Source of the DNA: a virus
Strand: one strand, 5' to 3'
DNA length: 30,094 nucleotides
Virus record (IMG/VR): IMGVR_UViG_3300046727_000088
Location: 1 to 30,094 of that record
The notes beneath the pieces were generated by a model. The model saw only the letters and a program-made list of their open reading frames with translations, was not told the origin of the DNA and ran no database searches. Below, piece by piece: positions 23,857 through 30,094 of this stretch (positions are counted from its first letter, which is position 1; each line of letters begins with the position of its first letter). Both the position numbers and the translations under genes were made by a program.

Positions 23857-24789
23857 ATGGGTACCAAGACAACAGCACTACCGAGCGGGACTCCGGCGGC
23901 GTCGGATATCCTCGCTATCGTCCAGGGCGGCGTATCGAAGCAAGCGTCCATCGGGTCTCTGCTCGCGCTGATGGATCCGAAGACCGAGGTCCGCGCAGTC
24001 GCAACTAGCAACATCGCTTCTCTATCGGGTCTCGCGACGACGGTCGATGGAGTCGCTTTCACGTCGGACGGAATGCGCGTCGGGCTCGTCGCACAGAGCA
24101 CCGCGAGCCAAAATGGACCCTGGGTCGTGCATGCAGGGGCGTGGACGCGCCCGACAGACTTCGCGACGGGAGCGGCCGCGTCGGGAGCGACATTCATCGC
24201 GATCGGCGGGACGCTCGGGGCCGGATCCGGCTGGGTCTGCACGTCCGCGCCCGGGGCCGACGTCGTCGACACGAACAACCTCACCTTCCAGCGCTTCGGG
24301 GCGCCGCTCTCGAACGCGACGCCGGCGGTGCAAAGCGTCCTCGGGTCGGCTGGGACGGACGTGTCTGTCTCTCGAGACGACCACTCGCACCCGGCCTTCC
24401 TGCTCGCTCCCGTCGAAGCCGTCTTCGACCATACCTCCGGGAACCACGTCGACGTCACGCTCACACTGCTCGTCGATTGCTGGATCGAGAAGGCGTTCTT
24501 CCGAGTCAGCGAGGCAATCGTCGGGGGCGGGACGGTCACGGGTCGCATTGGGATCACGACGGGCGGCCAGGAGATCGTCACCGATTCCGCGATGACGTCA
24601 GGGACCGCGCTCGGGACCGTGGCCGGCGGAAAGGCGCTCTCCGGAATGGGCTCTTCGATGCCGTCGACGGACGGCTACGAGGGCGTCTTCGCGGCGGGAA
24701 CGGTCTTCACGTTCCGATTCACGACCTCCGTCGCGAACATCACCGCCGGTAAGGCGAAGTGCGCGCTCAAGGGATTCCCGCTCCCGTGA
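23857..24789 (+). CDS. Tail fibre / receptor-binding protein A
   Basis: 310 residues. The N terminus has LPSGTPAASDILAIVQGGVSKQASI, a common fibre start. Residues ~45-150 hold a stalk module (VRAVATSNIASLSGL, TVDGVAFTSDGMRVGLVAQS, QNGPWVVHAGAWTRPTDF) found in many phage fibres, in which 'T..NI.L.G..TIDGV...G..VLV..Q....NG.Y' is the usual pattern. SRDDHSHPAF (a DHxHP collar-type motif) precedes a C-terminal beta domain (EAVFDHTSGNHVDVTLTL...). It is paired by overlap with the lectin-like gene that follows. Confidence 0.75.
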   Translation: MGTKTTALPSGTPAASDILAIVQGGVSKQASIGSLLALMDPKTEVRAVATSNIASLSGLATTVDGVAFTSDGMRVGLVAQSTASQNGPWVVHAGAWTRPTDFATGAAASGATFIAIGGTLGAGSGWVCTSAPGADVVDTNNLTFQRFGAPLSNATPAVQSVLGSAGTDVSVSRDDHSHPAFLLAPVEAVFDHTSGNHVDVTLTLLVDCWIEKAFFRVSEAIVGGGTVTGRIGITTGGQEIVTDSAMTSGTALGTVAGGKALSGMGSSMPSTDGYEGVFAAGTVFTFRFTTSVANITAGKAKCALKGFPLP

Positions 24790-25562
24790 GCCGCCGTTAC
24801 CCAGGGGCCTACGATCCGAGCACGGATGCGGGACTCGCGCTCTGGCTCGACGGGCGCGACAGCACCTCCGCGTCTCTTCTCGACACGGGCGGCGGCGCGA
24901 TCGCCAACGGCGCCACGATCGGCACGTGGAAGAGCAAGAAAGGGACGACGCGCTCCTTCACACAGTGGGGCACGAACGCCCGCCCGACCTGGGACTCCAC
25001 TGGGATCAACGGCTTCGCGGCGGTGCGATCCAATTCGCAGATACTGACGACGCAAACGACGATGTCGGACTTCGCGTCGATGTCGGGGCTCACCGTCTCG
25101 TGCGTCGTCAAGCGGAACGGATCCCTCGGAGGCCAGGGGCCGGCGTTCTCGATGACGATGACCGGACCTGGAAACTCCGACAACTCCATGGTCCAGGTTC
25201 AAAGCAGGGATACGTTCTTTGTCGGCGGCAGGCGCATCAACACGGACGGATTTCAATCGGTCTCCGGAGCCAGCACCCCTAGCGTCTACGTGATCACCGG
25301 CGTCTTCGACTACGCGAACGCTCTCGGATCGGAATACGCGAATGGCGTGAAGGATACTATCGGCGCGACCTACCAGACAGCCGGAACTTCGGCGACGCCG
25401 TTCGCGCTTTCGGTCGGAGCGTTCGCGCAGCAAAGCGGTAACGCGATGAGCTCGCCGGCGGCCGATTGTTGGATCGGCGAGGTTCTCGTGACGCTGAGCG
25501 CGCTCACGGCGGACCAGCTGCTGACTCGGCACCACTACCTACGCACGCGCTGGGGCGTCTAG
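24786..25562 (+). CDS. Lectin-like (LamG/ConA-type) fibre protein A
   Basis: 258 residues from a GTG overlapping the fibre stop (GTGA). The start YPGAYDPSTDAGLALWLDGRDS and the end CWIGEVLVTLSALTADQLLTR fit the laminin-G/concanavalin-A-like sandwich used by phage fibres to bind glycans. The central strands (LTVSCVVKRNG, DTFFVGGRRINTDG) are consistent. No signal peptide. It likely binds a surface sugar of the host; the exact ligand cannot be read. Confidence 0.7.
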   Translation: MSRRYPGAYDPSTDAGLALWLDGRDSTSASLLDTGGGAIANGATIGTWKSKKGTTRSFTQWGTNARPTWDSTGINGFAAVRSNSQILTTQTTMSDFASMSGLTVSCVVKRNGSLGGQGPAFSMTMTGPGNSDNSMVQVQSRDTFFVGGRRINTDGFQSVSGASTPSVYVITGVFDYANALGSEYANGVKDTIGATYQTAGTSATPFALSVGAFAQQSGNAMSSPAADCWIGEVLVTLSALTADQLLTRHHYLRTRWGV

Positions 25563-25583
25563 CCAGCCAACACCCTTCTCGAG

Positions 25584-25618
25584 GCGCTTCCGTCCCGCAT
25601 GTCGCGGGCGAGGAGCGC
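25584..25618 (+). promoter_or_regulatory. Hairpin before the spike-base-like gene
   Basis: GCGCT (25584-25588) pairs with AGCGC (25614-25618), and inside it CCCGC (25594-25598) with GCGGG (25604-25608) across ATGTC. It fills part of the 79-base gap before the ATG at 25642, where CACGGAGACG supplies the ribosome site. No T-run, so it may be a processing or stability element. Confidence 0.4.
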
Positions 25619-25641
25619 TCAATTCACCACGGAGACGTCCC

Positions 25642-25914
25642 ATGGCCGACAAGTCTTTCCCAGGGCAGAACAACCTCAGCAGTCAGGCAGAGACATGGGG
25701 AAACCTGACACCGAGTGACTCTGTAGACTTCACCTTCGTGCCGAAGGCCGTTCAGGTCTCCTCGACGACGGGCGGTCAGTTCGTCGCGGTCGGCGCAGAC
25801 GACGTCGCCGGAACCTTCTACGGGAACCCGGGACAAATTCTCCCAATCCGCCCGAAGCGAATCAACACGACGGGGATGACGGGCGGGATGACGTTCGTCG
25901 GTCTGAAGACGTGA
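25642..25914 (+). CDS. Spike-base-like small virion protein
   Basis: 90 residues. The pattern NLTPSDSVDFTFVPKAVQVSSTTGG, VGADDVAGTFYGNPGQILPIRPKRINTTGMTG resembles the small 'spike base' proteins of gene transfer agents and many prophages ('ItPsDd.dl..vtRal.v...G.....P.Gs.lPvr...v..tGTTA'). Such proteins form a trimeric or ring-like base for a fibre or head spike. It is Gly/Thr-rich with no signal. The match is from memory of the pattern, so it is moderate. Confidence 0.55.
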   Translation: MADKSFPGQNNLSSQAETWGNLTPSDSVDFTFVPKAVQVSSTTGGQFVAVGADDVAGTFYGNPGQILPIRPKRINTTGMTGGMTFVGLKT

Positions 25915-25927
25915 AGGGGCCGCGCCA

Positions 25928-26041
25928 ATGCTCGATCTGCTTCTCTCGCTCTCTCTCTGCGGCGTGGTCACGGAACTATTCTCGAGCGGATCTGGAACCA
26001 CGCGCGTCTTCGACTCCACCTTCGACTCGACGTTCAACTGA
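25928..26041 (+). CDS. 37-residue ORF in the fibre region
   Basis: Reads MLDLLLSLSLCGVVTELFSSGS..., ending VFDSTFDSTFN. It fills the gap between the spike-base-like gene and the next fibre gene almost exactly, and AAGGGG lies ~10 bases before the ATG. The end repeats FDST. The first half is hydrophobic enough to be membrane-seeking or to pack on a fibre. Its function is unknown and expression is unproven. Confidence 0.5.
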   Translation: MLDLLLSLSLCGVVTELFSSGSGTTRVFDSTFDSTFN

Positions 26042-26050
26042 GGCCACACC

Positions 26051-27124
26051 ATGACGGCACGATCAACAGCACAGGGCCATGCGGCAACGATCCGGGATGA
26101 GACCGCCGCGGGCGCGAACACTGCAACGCGCGTCGGAACAAACCTTCGCGAGCTTGCGGACAACGCGGCATTCACGGAGGACATTGGAACGTCCTTCGAT
26201 CTGACATCGACCGCTCTACCCGCCGCGCTCCCCGCCAACAACATGCGTGGCGTCATCGAGGTCAACTACGCGACCACGACGACGCTGCCTGCCTGCACGT
26301 ACGCGAACGGCACGCTCGGGGTCGGGGCGACCCTCACCGGCAACGCGAACGGCGCGCTAGCGGCGCAGGACGGACAGAGCCCAGCGGCAAACGACATCAT
26401 CCTCGTCAAGGACCAGGCCTCGGGTCTGCAAAACGGCGTCTATGTCGTCACGACTCTCGGAGACGGATCAAACCCGTTCGTCCTGACCCGGATCGTGGCC
26501 GCCGCCACCGCCGCGAATCTCTCCGGATGCCAGGTAAGCGTCTTGCTCGGCACCGCGAATGCCAACACGGCTTGGACGATCAATCTGGCGGCAGCGTCGA
26601 TCACGGTCGGAACCACGGCGCTCACGTTCGTTAATCCGCACACGAGCGCGACGGTCCCGGCGGCCCTCAGCACGGCAGCGGCAGGCACTTCGCCTCATCT
26701 CGCGCGTCGCGATCACGTGCACACGATGCCGAGCGCGGATCAGCTCGCTACCTGCGCGGGCGCGGTGCCGCTCAACAACAACAATCTCACTGGCGTCAAA
26801 ACTGCCGTCCTCAATGGACTGATCGACGACGGCAACTCGAGCACGTCCAAGACGATCGATTTCACGACCGGTCTGATGCACAAGCTCACGCTGACGGGCA
26901 ACTGTGCCCTGACGCTCACGAATCCTAGCGGGCCTGCTACCTGCCTCTTGCTCCTCACGCAAGACGGCAGCGGCAGCCGAACGATCAGCTTCGTGACGAC
27001 GGTGATCAGCGCAGGCGGAGCCGTTCCGGTCCCCACGTCCACTGCCACGACGGGCAAGACCATGCTCATGCTCGTGTGGGATGGGACCAACTGGTGGTGC
27101 ACCGCCGCATACGGGTTCGCATGA
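26051..27124 (+). CDS. Tail fibre / receptor-binding protein B
   Basis: 357 residues. After a helical N terminus (ARSTAQGHAATIRDETAAG), residues ~70-200 hold the same type of stalk module as fibre A (ANDIILVKDQASGLQNGVYVV, FVLTRIVAAATAANL, TINLAAASITVGTTALTFVNP). A PHLARRDHVHTMP motif parallels SRDDHSHP of fibre A, and the C-terminal ~90 residues are beta-rich. The ATG is nine bases after the short ORF. It is coupled by ATGA to the second lectin-like gene. Confidence 0.75.
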   Translation: MTARSTAQGHAATIRDETAAGANTATRVGTNLRELADNAAFTEDIGTSFDLTSTALPAALPANNMRGVIEVNYATTTTLPACTYANGTLGVGATLTGNANGALAAQDGQSPAANDIILVKDQASGLQNGVYVVTTLGDGSNPFVLTRIVAAATAANLSGCQVSVLLGTANANTAWTINLAAASITVGTTALTFVNPHTSATVPAALSTAAAGTSPHLARRDHVHTMPSADQLATCAGAVPLNNNNLTGVKTAVLNGLIDDGNSSTSKTIDFTTGLMHKLTLTGNCALTLTNPSGPATCLLLLTQDGSGSRTISFVTTVISAGGAVPVPTSTATTGKTMLMLVWDGTNWWCTAAYGFA

Positions 27125-27987
27125 ACTCGCGTCGCATCATTGCCGGCGCGGCAGCCCTAGCGGCGTTCAACTCGCTACCGGCGCACTACGCGCGGATCCC
27201 GAAGGGTCCGATCGCCGAGCCGTCGTCGCGGCACGTGGACGCTCGCCCGCTCGCGGCGATGTTCCCGTTCTGCATGCCGACGACGAGCGGCGCGGGCGCC
27301 CTGATCCACAAGGTGGTGACGGGCGCGACGGTACTGCAAGCCGTGCAGTCGGACTTCGGCGTCACGCTCGCGACGGGCGTCAGCGCGTGGGCCGATCAAA
27401 GCGGGAACGGGAAGGACTACGGGCAAGCCACATCTGGCAAGCAGCCGGCTTACGCGCAAACGGCACTCAACGGGTTTCCGTCGATCACGACGGACGGGGT
27501 GGACGACAGTCTGACGTCCAGCCTCAACCTCAGCACGCCCGGAACGACGCCTACGTACTTCTGCGGGGTCGTAAAGCTAAAGGCCTGGACGAACTCGAGG
27601 CGCGTAATCGGGTCGACGTCGAACGGGAACTTTTTCGTCCTCTTCTGCAACTCCGTGACTCCGCAGGTCGCGTTGTTCGTTTCGTCGACGGTCGATACCG
27701 TCAGCCCGACCCTGGGTCTCTGGTACCGCGTTGAGGCGTACGTAAGCAACTCGGCGAGCGACTACAATCAATGGGGAGCACTACGCGCGACGGGAAGCGC
27801 GGGCAACGTGGCTGCGGCGACCGGTCGCGAGATCGGTAGCGCTGCGGGAACGAACTTTTCAAACACCGAGTGGGCCTTCCTTATGTACTGCAACGCGCTC
27901 CCGAATGAGCGCTCGGTTGCAGCCGGAGGCAACGGCAAGATCGACGGGGTGATTCGGTCCAAGTACGGAACGGCGGTGAATTTCTGA
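27121..27987 (+). CDS. Lectin-like fibre protein B
   Basis: 288 residues. After a basic/hydrophobic start (MNSRRIIAGAAALAAFNSLP), residues ~85-288 form a LamG/ConA-like domain: VSAWADQSGNGKDYGQATS, YAQTALNGFPSITTDGVDDSL, CGVVKLKAWTNSRRVIG, GLWYRVEAYVSNSASDYNQW. The W.D.SGNG entry and 'NGFPS..TDG' are typical for phage lectin domains. It corresponds to lectin-like protein A at the same relative place. The ATG at 27121 overlaps the fibre stop; an upstream in-frame start would run into fibre B. Confidence 0.72.
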   Translation: MNSRRIIAGAAALAAFNSLPAHYARIPKGPIAEPSSRHVDARPLAAMFPFCMPTTSGAGALIHKVVTGATVLQAVQSDFGVTLATGVSAWADQSGNGKDYGQATSGKQPAYAQTALNGFPSITTDGVDDSLTSSLNLSTPGTTPTYFCGVVKLKAWTNSRRVIGSTSNGNFFVLFCNSVTPQVALFVSSTVDTVSPTLGLWYRVEAYVSNSASDYNQWGALRATGSAGNVAAATGREIGSAAGTNFSNTEWAFLMYCNALPNERSVAAGGNGKIDGVIRSKYGTAVNF

Positions 27988-28346
27988 TGGCGACTAAGCT
28001 CATCGCTTCCGGGGCCATCCAGACTGACGCGGATATCTGCAACGCGCTCGACGCGCCGGTTGCCGGGACGCATGTCGGCGGCGGGCTTCATGTCGTGATC
28101 CCAGCGGACTTCGCGGCGCAGATCGCGAGCGGCAAGGACGTTCCTGGGTGCAGCTATGCGCGTCTTGAGCTCGAAGGCCTCTACGTTTCCGACGCCGCGC
28201 AGACGGGCGCCGTGGCCCCCAACGCCGTCACGAAACTCACCCTCGCCCAGGCGCAGGAATTGACCAACTTCAAAACGAAGATCGCGAGCGCCACGGTCGT
28301 CGTCTCTGGAAGCACCGCTGCGCTCGGAACGAAAGGAACCCCATGA
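27987..28346 (+). CDS. Small fibre-region protein of unknown function
   Basis: 119 residues, coupled to the lectin-like gene (TGATG) and to the next gene (ATGA). Features: SGAIQTDADICNALDAPVAGTHVGGGLHVVIPADFAAQI, then GCSYARLELEGLYVSD and a helical Lys-rich region before VVVSGSTAALGTKGTP. No signal or transmembrane segment. I do not recognise the family; context suggests a virion or fibre-associated role. Confidence 0.55.
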   Translation: MATKLIASGAIQTDADICNALDAPVAGTHVGGGLHVVIPADFAAQIASGKDVPGCSYARLELEGLYVSDAAQTGAVAPNAVTKLTLAQAQELTNFKTKIASATVVVSGSTAALGTKGTP

Positions 28347-28810
28347 ACACCATCGCCATGTTTCTCACTGTCCACTGGACCGCGATCCTCGCCTATTTGG
28401 CGATCGGCACGGTGCTCGTGCGCATCTGCGATCGGGTCGCCGAGAAGTTCCCGAAGTTCGCGCCGTACGCGGCGGTCGTCGATGCGCTGTTTCACGACCT
28501 AGTCGAGCTCGCCGCGGCCGTAGCTTCAGTCTTCGGGCTGAAGCCTCCGAGCGCGGGGAACGCTGCGAAGGCAGCGCTCGTGCTGCTCGTGAGTCTCTTC
28601 CTCGGCGGGTGCACTCCCTCTGAGATCCAAACGGCCGTCAAGGTCGCGGACTCGGTCGAATCAATCGCGCGCGTTCTGTGTCTTCAGGACCATGCGCTAC
28701 GGGCTCACACTCACGCGCTCACCGTCCAAGACGCCTGCCGCGATATCTCGCAGCTTCAGCCGTACATCCCGCAGGCGAGCGGGCTGGCACCCCGAGGGGC
28801 CTGCCAATGA
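28343..28810 (+). CDS. Membrane protein with embedded lipobox, possible holin/spanin-like
   Basis: 155 residues. One transmembrane helix near residues 10-28 (TAILAYLAIGTVLVRI) is followed by a basic/aromatic stretch. A second hydrophobic segment, residues 77-89, ends FLGGC at Cys90, a lipobox-like site, and is followed by a Cys- and His-containing soluble region (CTPSEIQTAVKVADSVESIARVLC...). Two topologies are possible: a two-helix membrane protein, or a second lipoprotein made from an internal GTG at 28580, which has GAAGG at 28567-28571. The first looks more likely, as the internal product lacks basic residues before its hydrophobic core. Placement before lipoprotein-like genes suggests lysis or membrane attack. 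Confidence 0.5.
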   Translation: MNTIAMFLTVHWTAILAYLAIGTVLVRICDRVAEKFPKFAPYAAVVDALFHDLVELAAAVASVFGLKPPSAGNAAKAALVLLVSLFLGGCTPSEIQTAVKVADSVESIARVLCLQDHALRAHTHALTVQDACRDISQLQPYIPQASGLAPRGACQ

Positions 28811-29106
28811 GGCTCACGCTCGTCGCTCTGGCGCTCTCGACGTGCACATCGACGACAGCGCCGCCCGCCCCGACGCCTACCTCCGTATCGGACCCTCCGA
28901 CCGTCGTCACCGTGACGCCGGCTCCCGCCGCGGTCGACGCCGGGGCGCCCTGCGCCTCAGGATGCGCCGTCGCTCAGACGGCGTGCCCGAAGCCGAACCA
29001 CACCGCCACCGAGTGCGAGGCGAACTGCCGCGACGTCGTCCGCTACGGCGTGCAGACGGCGAGCTGCGCCGCGCGCGTCTTCACCTGCGAGCTCGGCTGC
29101 CCATGA
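28807..29106 (+). CDS. Pro/Thr-rich, Cys-rich lipoprotein-like protein (o-spanin candidate)
   Basis: 99 residues. MRLTLVALALSTC is a signal-like start with Cys13 in a weak lipobox (L-S-T-C). Residues 14-45 are Thr/Pro/Val-rich, as in outer-membrane spanins (lambda Rz1 is Pro-rich). Residues ~50-99 hold eight cysteines (PCASGC, TECEANC, SCAARVFTCELGC). The start overlaps the previous stop (ATGA). The spanin reading is inference; many deltaproteobacterial small lipoproteins look similar. Confidence 0.55.
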   Translation: MRLTLVALALSTCTSTTAPPAPTPTSVSDPPTVVTVTPAPAAVDAGAPCASGCAVAQTACPKPNHTATECEANCRDVVRYGVQTASCAARVFTCELGCP

Positions 29107-29855
29107 GCCTTCATCGCGTCCCCCACCGAAAGGCTCACAAGCCCATGAAAATCCAAGTTCTGAATCGCTCGACCCTCGTCAAAGATTCCGACGTCCAGAC
29201 GTGGACGACGGCCTGCGCAATGCAGCTCACCGACGACGTCGCGCCCGCCCACGAGAAGACGGCGCCGACGGTGACGTTCCTCGCCGGCGGGCAGAAGGCC
29301 GACGCGGACGCATTCCAGGCCGTACTCCTCGACCACGCCGACGCGGCCGGCGCGCTCGGGTACCACGATCTCGATCCCGACGGCCGCCCTTACGAGAAGA
29401 TCTTCGTCAAGGACACGCTCGACGCGGGCTGCAATGTCTCGACGACGCTGTCGCACGAGATGTGCGAGATGTTCCTCGATCCGCTCTGCACGCTGTGGGC
29501 GAACGCGAAGGACGGCGGGATCGACGCCTACGAGCTGTGCGACGCCGTCGAAGCCGACGAGTACTCGAAGAACGTCGGCGGGGTTCACGTCCCGGTGAGC
29601 AACTTCCTCCTTCCCGCGTACTTCGCGCCGTCGAACCCGCACAGCGCGCCGACCGACTTCCTCGGTCTCCTGCACGGTGCGGTCTCTCCGGCGCTCCGTC
29701 CCGGCGGTTACCGCATCTACGCGAGCATGGGCCAGGCGAACCAGGCCTTCGGGCGCACGGTGCACGCGGAGTTCCACGTCGACTACCCGGAAGCGCAGCG
29801 GGCGGCGAAGCAGCACCCCGCGGCGAGAACCGCTCGGAGGCTCGCGGCACCGTGA
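29103..29855 (+). CDS. Putative HExxE metallopeptidase-like protein
   Basis: 250 residues, start fixed by ATGA overlap (an alternative ATG at 29145 would remove 14 residues). The key motif is THE-type H118-E-M-C-E122 followed by D126-P, then DAYELCDAVE with E144/D147. This H-E-x-x-E...D-P...E-x-x-D arrangement recalls metallopeptidase-like proteins in phages and EXORDIUM-type proteins. Also SNFLLPAYFAPSNPHSAP and PGGYRIYASM. No signal peptide. It could be a lytic or virion peptidase, but activity is not shown, since the canonical HExxH is replaced by HExxE. Confidence 0.5.
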   Translation: MSLHRVPHRKAHKPMKIQVLNRSTLVKDSDVQTWTTACAMQLTDDVAPAHEKTAPTVTFLAGGQKADADAFQAVLLDHADAAGALGYHDLDPDGRPYEKIFVKDTLDAGCNVSTTLSHEMCEMFLDPLCTLWANAKDGGIDAYELCDAVEADEYSKNVGGVHVPVSNFLLPAYFAPSNPHSAPTDFLGLLHGAVSPALRPGGYRIYASMGQANQAFGRTVHAEFHVDYPEAQRAAKQHPAARTARRLAAP

Positions 29856-30094
29856 AGCGTTGGCACCTCATCCCGACGCCCTCCGGCTGGCAGCGGGTCT
29901 TCATCGAGCTCCCGACGATGCGAACCGTCGTCGGGATGCTCGCCGGCTTCGCGATCCTCGCGGTCGCGACGGTCTCGCTCGTCTCGTGCGGCGGCCACAT
30001 CCCCGGCCCCAAGACGGGACCCGGGACCGAGATGCCTTGCGGCGCGAATCGGGTCTCCTGCCTGCCGTTCGACGGGACGCATTCGTGCTGCGAG
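29852..30094 (+). CDS. Lipoprotein-like protein, truncated by the window edge
   Basis: 81 codons are visible from a GTG overlapping the previous stop (GTGA). Basic start MKRWHLIPTPSGWQRVF, then a hydrophobic segment (VVGMLAGFAILAVATVSLVSC) with an ideal lipobox L-V-S-C followed by GG. Downstream is a Pro/Gly linker and cysteines (CGANRVSC, CC near the window end). An ATG at 29918 would give a shorter signal (MRTVVGMLAG...) and may be the true start. The rest lies outside the window. Confidence 0.6.
   Translation, partial: MKRWHLIPTPSGWQRVFIELPTMRTVVGMLAGFAILAVATVSLVSCGGHIPGPKTGPGTEMPCGANRVSCLPFDGTHSCCE

Noticed and set aside
1-30094. CRISPR arrays, tRNA genes, insertion sequences, integrase or attachment sites
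   Set aside because: No regularly spaced repeats, cloverleaf-like sequences, transposase frames or integrase motifs were seen. The repeats present are within coding genes or are single pairs.

Overview
The window is one almost unbroken structural operon of a tailed bacteriophage (phage or prophage; no integrase, repressor, replication gene or flanking host gene is visible). The DNA is GC-rich, with codons ending mostly in G or C. Several small Cys-rich lipoprotein-like products, and one Gly/Ser-rich lipoprotein of a style common in Myxococcota/Polyangia, suggest a deltaproteobacterial (myxobacterial) host. That assignment is inference.

Layout. 1-100: upstream region with a GGTTAAC direct repeat. 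101-9784: a lambda-type head module, comprising terminase small and large subunits, a gpW-like connector, gpB-like portal, ClpP-type gpC-like protease with a nested in-frame scaffold, gpD-like decoration protein, gpE-like major capsid protein and three head-completion/neck proteins. 9867-20732: a Mu-type contractile tail module, comprising sheath, tube, a tail-assembly chaperone with a predicted -1 ribosomal frameshift, tape measure, the gpN-like and gpP-like proteins, gp45-like spike, a small conserved baseplate protein, gp46-like wedge, a free-standing HNH endonuclease, and gp47-like baseplate J. 20735-23847: an unknown tail protein, a fibre protein, a reverse-strand lipoprotein gene (likely a moron), then the gp48-like baseplate protein. 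23857-27987: two successive fibre plus lectin-like gene pairs separated by a spike-base-like protein and a 37-residue ORF. 27987-30094: a small unknown protein, a membrane protein with an embedded lipobox, two small lipoprotein-like Cys-rich proteins (the last cut by the window edge) and a putative HExxE metallopeptidase-like protein. These last genes may be a lysis or host-interaction block, but no recognisable endolysin is present.

The genes are tightly coupled: most junctions are 1-, 4- or 8-base overlaps (ATGA, GTGA, TGATG). The longer gaps inside the operon fall mostly in front of genes for abundant virion proteins (decoration, capsid, sheath, tube), and these gaps hold GC-rich hairpins and good ribosome binding sites.

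Most notable observations: (i) a textbook frameshift site with an 8-bp downstream stem in the chaperone gene; (ii) one ~95-residue domain inserted in both the capsid decoration protein and the tail sheath; (iii) a three-part protease/insert/scaffold gene with an internal start; (iv) an HNH gene inserted without breaking translational coupling; (v) the antisense lipoprotein gene with its own predicted promoter and a cluster of GAAC/GTTC half-sites; (vi) duplicated fibre-lectin cassettes.
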